From contig JAVEEE010000248.1 in the NCBI GenBank assembly GCA_030840615.1, positions 1 to 9,091 of the forward strand: 9,091 nt of DNA, in the 5' to 3' direction. Positions 1 to 4,940 of this stretch are shown here, one piece after another. Source of the stretch: Frankiaceae bacterium (lineage in GTDB: Bacteria > Actinomycetota > Actinomycetes > JAFAQI01). Under the pieces are notes generated by a model that saw only the letters and a list, made by a program, of their open reading frames with translations, had not been told where the DNA came from and did not search any database. The position numbers and the translations under genes are program-made. How positions within the stretch are numbered: position 1 is the first letter of the stretch; each line of letters opens with the position of its first letter.

Positions 1-22
1 TTCTCGGAAATGTATAGGTCCA

Positions 23-51
23 TTGACGCTATTGGAAAGCATCCTTATTGT
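23..51 (+). promoter_or_regulatory. Sigma-70-like promoter for the MFS gene
   Basis: A -35-like TTGACG (23-28) and a -10-like TATTGT (46-51) are separated by 17 bp, the ideal spacing for a housekeeping (SigA-type) promoter. They sit in an AT-rich patch that contrasts with the GC-rich coding DNA around it. Transcription would start about 6-7 nt downstream, at or next to G58, which is the first base of an in-frame GTG. This suggests a leaderless transcript, a common arrangement in actinobacteria. The elements are read directly; the start of transcription is inferred. Confidence 0.5.
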
Positions 52-57
52 CCCCGG

Positions 58-1326
58 GTGAGGCAGTCGCGGATGCCACTCCTCCTGCTGACCGCGGTCC
101 TCGCCGTCGACCAGGCCGACCGCTACCTGCTCTCGTCGGTCTTCCCGCTGCTCAAGGACGACTTCGGCCTGTCCGACGGCCAGCTCGGCTCGCTCTCAGC
201 CGCGTTCCTGCTGGTGGCCACGGCCGGGTCGTTGCCGTTCGGGATCCTCGTCGACCGGACGATCCGCACCAAGGTGGCCGCCTGGGGGGCCGCGTTGTGG
301 AGCGTGGCCATGCTGGCCACGGGTCTGGCGACGTCGTACTCCGGCTTGTTCCTGTCCCGGATGGGCCTCGGCGTCGCGGAGTCCAGTTACACCCCCGCCT
401 CGTTCTCGCTGCTGACCGACTACTACTCGGTCGAGGAGCGCAGTCGCGTTCTCGGGATCTACCAGGTCGGATCGGTGCTCGGATTCCTCGGCTTGCCCAT
501 CGGCGGCCTCATCGCGACCCACTGGGGCTGGCGGGCGGCGTTCGACATCTACGCGCTGGTGGGATTCGTCGTCGCCCTGCTGGTGTGGCGGCTGCCGGAG
601 CCTCAGCGCGGCCTCGCCGATGGACTGCGGGCGGTGGTCGCATCGACGCAGCCGCGGTCGCCGTTCGCGATCATGCCCGCCGTCGCGGCCTTCCGCTACG
701 TGCTGCGCATCCCGAGCGTCACGATCTCGCTGCTGACCAATGCCCTGGCCGTCTTCTTCACCTCCGGGCTCGGCATCTGGGCGACGACGTTCCTGGTGCG
801 CTATCACCACCTGTCGCTGACCAAGGCCACCGCGGCCACCAGCCTGCTCGCGGTCGGCGCGATCGTCGGGATGATCTGGGGCGGCCGGCTGGGGGACCGG
901 CTCGTCGCGCGCGGTCGTCCGGCCGGGCGGGTCGAGGTGGCGGCGGTGGCGCAGATGGTCGGTGTGCTGCTGCTCGTCCCCGCCTTTGCGGTCCACAGCA
1001 CGGTCGCGATGCTCGTCCTGTTCGCGCTGGGGGCGGTCACTCTGACGATGCCGAACGCCCCGCTCGCGGCGTTGCGGGCCGATGTCGTTCATCCGGACCT
1101 GCGCGGCCGGGCTGCCGCCGTACAGGCCGTCCTCTACGCGCTCGCCGCCGCTGCGTCACCGCTCGTGATCGGGCTCATCTCGGACGCGATCGGGCTGCGC
1201 GGCGCCTTGCTCGTGATCCTGCCCTTCATGGGGGTCGGTGGTGTCCTGCTGGCGGTCTTCGGCCCGCCGGGCGTCGAGCCGGACCGGCGCCGGATGCAGG
1301 CCTCGCTCGTGGAGGCGGAGGTATGA
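58..1326 (+). CDS. Major facilitator superfamily transporter, Spinster-like
   Basis: This is an integral membrane permease of about 422 residues, the usual size for a 12-TM MFS carrier. Hydrophobic segments run through the whole protein, with a hydrophilic central loop near residues 178-215. The MFS motif A is clear at about 62-72 (GILVDRTIRTK), after the TM2-TM3 region, and the N-terminal DQADRYLLSSVFPLLKDDFG region resembles Spinster-type carriers. The substrate cannot be read from sequence. The start is uncertain. An in-frame ATG at 10 lies upstream of the promoter-like elements and has no visible ribosome binding site. GTG 58 coincides with the predicted transcription start. ATG 73 has a GAGG 9 nt upstream and would remove five residues. 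I prefer 58. The stop overlaps a possible mini-ORF start (ATGA, 1323-1326), so it may be coupled to what follows. Confidence 0.88.
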   Translation: MRQSRMPLLLLTAVLAVDQADRYLLSSVFPLLKDDFGLSDGQLGSLSAAFLLVATAGSLPFGILVDRTIRTKVAAWGAALWSVAMLATGLATSYSGLFLSRMGLGVAESSYTPASFSLLTDYYSVEERSRVLGIYQVGSVLGFLGLPIGGLIATHWGWRAAFDIYALVGFVVALLVWRLPEPQRGLADGLRAVVASTQPRSPFAIMPAVAAFRYVLRIPSVTISLLTNALAVFFTSGLGIWATTFLVRYHHLSLTKATAATSLLAVGAIVGMIWGGRLGDRLVARGRPAGRVEVAAVAQMVGVLLLVPAFAVHSTVAMLVLFALGAVTLTMPNAPLAALRADVVHPDLRGRAAAVQAVLYALAAAASPLVIGLISDAIGLRGALLVILPFMGVGGVLLAVFGPPGVEPDRRRMQASLVEAEV

Positions 1327-1379
1327 GCCGGCGCGGCCGGCACCGCTGTTGGGCGGTGGGTGGGGTGGTGGACGTGTGA
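1323..1379 (+). CDS. Possible 18-residue coupling mini-ORF
   Basis: An ATG overlaps the stop of the MFS gene as ATGA (1323-1326). A GGAGG at 1311-1315 lies 7 nt upstream, an ideal Shine-Dalgarno distance. The frame encodes MSRRGRHRCWAVGGVVDV and ends in a TGA that overlaps the GTG start of the next gene as GTGA (1376-1379). The peptide is basic at its N-terminus, has one Cys, and matches nothing I recognise. Its likely value is positional: it would carry ribosomes from the permease gene to the small downstream gene, whose own ribosome binding site is weak. It may also be an accident of GC-rich sequence, so confidence as a real gene is low. Confidence 0.3.
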   Translation: MSRRGRHRCWAVGGVVDV

Positions 1380-1756
1380 ACCCCCGTCTCCACACGCTCG
1401 TCTTCGTCGGGCTCTGCCTCGCCGGCGTCGTCGCTGCGGTGGCCCTGACTGTGCGCGAGGTGGGCCAGACGGCGCCGGTCGCGCTGAGCGTCACCGAAAC
1501 GACCCGCACCGCCGACACCACCCTCGTCGCCGTATCGGTCCGCAACACGACCAGCACCGCGCGGTGCGTCAGCGTCCGGGTGGCGGCCCGGGACCGGGCC
1601 GGGCACGACCTGACCGCCGTGACCGCCGTCCGCGCGCTGAGACTGCCGGCTCACGCCCACCGGACGGTCAGCGCCGCCCTTACGCTCACCCGGCGCCAGT
1701 ACGCCGAGCAGCTGCACGGCTTCTATCCCTCCGAGCGCCCTTGCGCCTCCGGGTGA
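1376..1756 (+). CDS. Small membrane-anchored extracytoplasmic protein, unknown function
   Basis: I do not recognise this 126-residue protein. It has a short basic N-terminus and one hydrophobic segment at about residues 7-25 that should act as an uncleaved anchor or signal. An extracytoplasmic part of about 100 residues follows, with alternating Val/Thr/Ser/Arg strands (for example near 34-58 and 64-72), suggesting a small beta-sandwich like those that decorate actinobacterial envelopes. Two cysteines (about C64 and C123) could form one disulfide outside the cell. The GTG start is chosen because it begins just before the anchor; an earlier in-frame ATG at 1238 would overlap the permease gene heavily. 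The site upstream is only a weak GGTGG, so translation may depend on coupling. It lies 49 nt after the MFS gene and is probably co-transcribed with it. Confidence 0.7.
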   Translation: MNPRLHTLVFVGLCLAGVVAAVALTVREVGQTAPVALSVTETTRTADTTLVAVSVRNTTSTARCVSVRVAARDRAGHDLTAVTAVRALRLPAHAHRTVSAALTLTRRQYAEQLHGFYPSERPCASG

Positions 1757-1774
1757 GAGCGGCGCCTGAGATAA

Positions 1775-1800
1775 ATGAGAACGTCCCTTTCGCTTCTCAT
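1775..1800 (+). repeat. Inverted repeat in the gap before the binding-protein gene
   Basis: ATGAGAA (1775-1781) and TTCTCAT (1794-1800) are perfect 7-bp inverted arms around a 12-nt spacer. They lie in the most AT-rich part of the 111-bp gap between the small membrane protein and the substrate-binding lipoprotein. The symmetry could be an operator for a dimeric regulator or a weak RNA hairpin ending upstream transcription. There is no T-tract. I found no convincing -35/-10 pair in this gap, so how the downstream gene is transcribed is open. Confidence 0.35.
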
Positions 1801-1854
1801 ACCGGGCATGTAACAGTGAGATTTCCGACGCTGCCATTTCCGGTGGGGCCGGTG

Positions 1855-1860
1855 AGGAGG
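1855..1860 (+). promoter_or_regulatory. Ribosome binding site fixing the GTG start of the binding-protein gene
   Basis: A perfect AGGAGG sits 7 nt before the GTG at 1868. This decides the start in favour of GTG over the internal methionine codon at residue 9, and gives a lipoprotein signal peptide with the expected basic N-terminus. Confidence 0.75.
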
Positions 1861-1867
1861 ACGGGCT

Positions 1868-3421
1868 GTGCAACGCAAGACTCGAGTGCTGATGCTGCTC
1901 ACGGTGGTCGTCTGCATGATCCTGACCGCCTGCGGCAGCCGTCGCCCGATGAAGGACTTCGTCGCTGCCGGCAGCACGGCCAACGGCGGCACTCAGCTCG
2001 GCCAGACCACGAACAACGGCGGCACCGTCGTCCCCGGCACCACCGTCCCGGGCGCCGGCGGCAGCGGCGCGCCGGGATCCGTCCCCGGCTCGGCGACCGG
2101 CAGCACCTCCAATGGAGGGTCGACGGCGAACGGCAACCCTGGCTCCACGCAGCAGGGGTCCGGCCACGCGCCGGGGGCCAGCAAGCCCAACACCGCCAGC
2201 GACGCCGGCGTCACCCCGACCACGATCAGCCTCGGCAACATCGTGACGAAGAGCGGGTCGTTCGGGGAGGACCAGTTCACGTCGTTCTACTACGGCGCAG
2301 CGGCCTACTTCGACTACATCAACAGCCAGGGTGGCATCAACGGGCGCAAGGTCATCTTCAACACCTGTGACGACGGCGGCACCGGTCCCGGCAACAGCGA
2401 CTGCGCGCGCAACCTCGCGAAGGACGGCAAGAGCGGCGTGTTCGGCTTCGTCGCCAACAACTGCCTGGTCTGCAGCGGTCTGAAATACATCAGCGACCTC
2501 AAGATTCCGCAGGTCGGTGGCTTGGCCATCGACTTCTACGACTACGCGCTGCCTTATGTCTGGCGCTACAGCGGCGAGATGTACCCAACGGACGGTCAGC
2601 ACATCGGCTACAAGGGCAACCTCTACGAGGGCACCCAGATGTTCCACTACTTCAAGGCCAAGTTCGGCATGAGTAAGGCAGCGGTCGTCTACTACGACAA
2701 CTCGTCCCAGTCGAAGGAGGCGGGGCAGTCGTTCATCAAGGCGCTCAAGGCCGAAGGCGTCAAGGCTTATGGGTATGGCGAGAATGTCGCCCTGCCGCAG
2801 TGGGACAGCGCCGTGCTCGAGATGAAGAACAACGGCGTCAAGTTCGTGTTCGACTCGATCGATATCGGCGGCAACCAGAACCTGTGCAAGTCGATCGACT
2901 CGAATCATCTCGTGCTGACGGCCAAGGTCTCCACGATCTCGACCTGGGCGCAGTCCGTGGGTACCACGTTCAACTACCCGTGCCGTACCTACATCTACAG
3001 CAGCGACATTCCCGGCTCGCTCGGTTACGACCAGACGACCAACCCGCAGATCCAGACCTTCCGCGCAGCGATGAAGCGATACTTCCCGAATCGCGAAAGC
3101 CGGATGTTCCAGTGGAACGTCGACGGCTGGGCGAGCGCGATGTGGTTCGCCGACGCCGCGAAGTCCTGCGGCGCGAACCTCACCCGCACCTGCGTCATCA
3201 GCTACCTGAACCGTCCACAGCCGTACGGCGCCCACGGGATCTGGTTTCCGCGCAACAACGTCAAGTACAACTTCGAGACGAAGAAGACGTTCTACCAGTG
3301 CGTGACGATCGCGCACTGGACGGAGGTGCGCAAGACCTTCGTGACGGTCGGCGACTACCACAACACGTGCTACACGACGCCGTACATTCCCTATCAGGCG
3401 CCGGCATCGTCGTCGTCCTAG
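1868..3421 (+). CDS. Branched-chain amino-acid/amide-type ABC transporter substrate-binding lipoprotein
   Basis: This is the extracytoplasmic solute receptor of a HAAT-type ABC importer, 517 residues. The signal peptide (MQRKTR plus a hydrophobic stretch) ends in the lipobox LTAC, with C22 as the lipidated residue. Residues about 31-113 are a low-complexity Gly/Ser/Thr/Asn/Pro tether in which GSTANG occurs twice. The periplasmic-binding (type I, LivK-like) domain starts near 116 with TTISLGNIVTKSGSFG and includes the typical AAYFDYINSQGGINGRKV segment at about 144-162. It is longer than a usual LivK because of the tether. The folded part has ten cysteines (about 167, 179, 199, 202, 340, 372, 434, 442, 478, 501), suggesting several disulfides. 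The ligand is unknown: amino acids, urea, short amides or aromatic acids are all possible. Its stop TAG interlocks with that of the convergent livF. The liv-type permease and ATPase genes on the other strand are the likely partners. Confidence 0.94.
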   Translation: MQRKTRVLMLLTVVVCMILTACGSRRPMKDFVAAGSTANGGTQLGQTTNNGGTVVPGTTVPGAGGSGAPGSVPGSATGSTSNGGSTANGNPGSTQQGSGHAPGASKPNTASDAGVTPTTISLGNIVTKSGSFGEDQFTSFYYGAAAYFDYINSQGGINGRKVIFNTCDDGGTGPGNSDCARNLAKDGKSGVFGFVANNCLVCSGLKYISDLKIPQVGGLAIDFYDYALPYVWRYSGEMYPTDGQHIGYKGNLYEGTQMFHYFKAKFGMSKAAVVYYDNSSQSKEAGQSFIKALKAEGVKAYGYGENVALPQWDSAVLEMKNNGVKFVFDSIDIGGNQNLCKSIDSNHLVLTAKVSTISTWAQSVGTTFNYPCRTYIYSSDIPGSLGYDQTTNPQIQTFRAAMKRYFPNRESRMFQWNVDGWASAMWFADAAKSCGANLTRTCVISYLNRPQPYGAHGIWFPRNNVKYNFETKKTFYQCVTIAHWTEVRKTFVTVGDYHNTCYTTPYIPYQAPASSSS

Positions 3422-4182
3422 TGGGCGGCGACGGTGTCCGACATCTGTAGGTAGTCGGCGCCGGCGCCGTCACGCATCTCACCTGCGTCGCCGAGGAACC
3501 GGACGCGACCGCGGCCGAGCACGTAGCAGATGTCCGCGAGTCGCAGGGCATAGGTGAGGAACTGCTCGACGAGGACGATCGTCCTGCCGCGGTCACGCAG
3601 CTTCTGGACGGCGTCAAACAGGCTCTCGACCAGAACGGGTGCGAGACCCATGGAGATCTCGTCCATGAGCAGCACGCGTGCGGACGACAGGAACGCCCGG
3701 CTGAGGGCGAGCATCTGCTGCTCGCCGCCGGACAGCGTGCCGGCCCGTTGTCCCCGCCGCTCGGCCAGCCGGGGGAAGATCTCCCACACCTCAGCGAGCC
3801 GACGCGCCCGCTCGCCCGGATCGCCGGTAGCCGCGCGGACGACGAGCTCGAGGTTGTCCTGCACTGACAGGCTCGGGAAGACGCTGCGCCCCTCCGGGAC
3901 GAGGACGATGCCGCGACGTGTCCGTTCGTAGGTGGACAGGCCGCGGATCGAACGGCCGTCGAGCAGCAGGTCTCCGCTCATGAGGGGGATCGTTCCGGCG
4001 ATGGCCGACAGGGTCGTCGTCTTGCCCGCGCCGTTTGGTCCCAGCAGCGCGACGACGCTGCCTGCCGGTACGACGAGATCGACCTCGTGGATGACCTCGA
4101 TCCGCCCGTAGCCGGCCGAGACTCCCCTCAGTTCCAGGACGGGGGGCTCGAGCCCCGGCGGGGCCGGCTGGGGGGTGTTCAC
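3418..4182 (-). CDS. livF: Branched-chain amino-acid-type ABC transporter ATPase LivF
   Basis: This is one of two cytoplasmic ATPases of the HAAT importer; at 254 residues it is slightly longer than typical LivF. Walker A is GPNGAGKT (about 48-55), the signature is LSGGEQQ (about 150-156), and Walker B is LLMDE (about 171-175). The H-loop position is VEQ (about 205-207), with Gln rather than His, and VPEGRSVF stands at the Q-loop region; both are characteristic of LivF and separate it from LivG. The first 13 residues are a Pro-rich extension. The GTG start overlaps the livG stop as GTGA (4179-4182), with a G-rich GGGGGT just upstream, so translation is probably coupled. The last gene of the operon, it converges on the binding-protein gene and shares a CTAG with it at the stops. 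Confidence 0.95.
   Translation of the reverse strand: MNTPQPAPPGLEPPVLELRGVSAGYGRIEVIHEVDLVVPAGSVVALLGPNGAGKTTTLSAIAGTIPLMSGDLLLDGRSIRGLSTYERTRRGIVLVPEGRSVFPSLSVQDNLELVVRAATGDPGERARRLAEVWEIFPRLAERRGQRAGTLSGGEQQMLALSRAFLSSARVLLMDEISMGLAPVLVESLFDAVQKLRDRGRTIVLVEQFLTYALRLADICYVLGRGRVRFLGDAGEMRDGAGADYLQMSDTVAAH
3456..3469. repeat. 14-bp perfect palindrome near the convergent ends
   Basis: CGGCGCCGGCGCCG is its own reverse complement. It lies in the last codons of livF, encoding part of a Gly-Ala run, and about 35 nt past the stop of the convergent binding-protein gene. Since there is no intergenic space, such a fold could slow or end transcription arriving from the left. No T-tract follows. It may equally be a by-product of GC-rich Gly/Ala codons. 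Confidence 0.3.
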
Positions 4183-4940
4183 GCGCCGACCCCCAGGTAG
4201 GCGGCTCGGACGTCGGAGCTCGCGGCGATCTCGGCCGGCGTCCCCATCGCGATGAGTCGGCCGAAGTCGAGCACGTAGATGACAGCGGAGATCGCCATCA
4301 CCAGGTCCACGTCGTGCTCGACCAGCAGGATCGACATGCCGGTCGCGGCGAGCTCGCGCAAGACCACCTCCAGGGCCGCGCTCTCGTGCGTGTCGAGCCC
4401 GCTGCCGGGCTCGTCGAGCAGCAGCACCGTGGGTTGCGTGCAGAGTGCCCGGCCCAGCTCGACGAGGCGCAGCGTGCCGGTCGACAGCTCGCCGGCGACC
4501 AAGGTGCGCAGCCCGGTCAACCCGAGGACGTCGAGAATGTCGTCGACGAGGTCCTGCGGTCGGCGGCCGGCTCCGCCGCGATGCCGGGAGACCGACTCGG
4601 CGGCGACGAGCAGGTTGTTTTCGACGGTCATGCCGGCGAAGACCTCGAGCCGCTGGAACGTGCGGGCGATGCCCAGCTGGGCGCGCTTGTGTGTCGGCAG
4701 GTCGGTGATGGTGCGGCCGTCCAGCACGACCTGACCCAAGGTCGGCGGCAGCACGCCCGTGAGGCAGTTGAACAACGTTGTCTTGCCGGCACCGTTCGGC
4801 CCGATCAGCGAGGTGACCTGGCCGGGCACCACCGTCAGGCTGACGTCGTCCACGGCCTGGAGGCCACCGAACCGCTTCGAGATGCCCTGCACCTCGAGGA
4901 CGCCTCGGGTGGTGACCGGCGCCTCTGTCAGCGCGGTCAC
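4179..4940 (-). CDS. livG: Branched-chain amino-acid-type ABC transporter ATPase LivG
   Basis: This is the second cytoplasmic ATPase, 253 residues, the usual LivG length. Walker A is GPNGAGKT (about 47-54), the Q-loop glutamine is in ARTFQ (about 92-96), Walker B is VLLLDE (about 172-177), and the H-loop is LLVEHD (H209). The C-terminus ends in a VRAAYLG element (about 244-250) typical of LivG-type subunits. The signature motif is LSTGT (about 152-156) instead of LSGGQ or LSYGQ; I recall this variant from actinobacterial LivG-like proteins, so it is likely functional. The GTG start overlaps the permease stop as GTGA (4937-4940), preceded by a strong AGGAGG. An upstream in-frame extension to 5054 would lie inside the permease gene and is rejected. 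Confidence 0.95.
   Translation of the reverse strand: MTALTEAPVTTRGVLEVQGISKRFGGLQAVDDVSLTVVPGQVTSLIGPNGAGKTTLFNCLTGVLPPTLGQVVLDGRTITDLPTHKRAQLGIARTFQRLEVFAGMTVENNLLVAAESVSRHRGGAGRRPQDLVDDILDVLGLTGLRTLVAGELSTGTLRLVELGRALCTQPTVLLLDEPGSGLDTHESAALEVVLRELAATGMSILLVEHDVDLVMAISAVIYVLDFGRLIAMGTPAEIAASSDVRAAYLGVGA

Noticed and set aside
10..57. N-terminal extension of the MFS permease from ATG 10
   Set aside because: The ATG lies upstream of the -35 element, lacks a ribosome binding site, and the added residues do not fit the Spinster-like N-terminus.
196..1092. 298-residue open frame on the minus strand
   Set aside because: It is opposite the MFS permease, rich in Arg/Asp/Gln/His, without domains; a shadow frame.
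1226..3361. 711-residue open frame on the minus strand
   Set aside because: It lies opposite the small membrane protein and the binding-protein genes, both of which have signal sequences, ribosome binding sites or family motifs. Its composition (Arg, Asp, Ala, Val, His rich, no domains) is typical of an antisense shadow in GC-rich DNA.
3418..3480. Intrinsic bidirectional terminator between the convergent genes
   Set aside because: The stops overlap, no T-tract is present, and the only strong symmetry nearby is the 14-bp palindrome inside livF codons, which is listed separately at low confidence.
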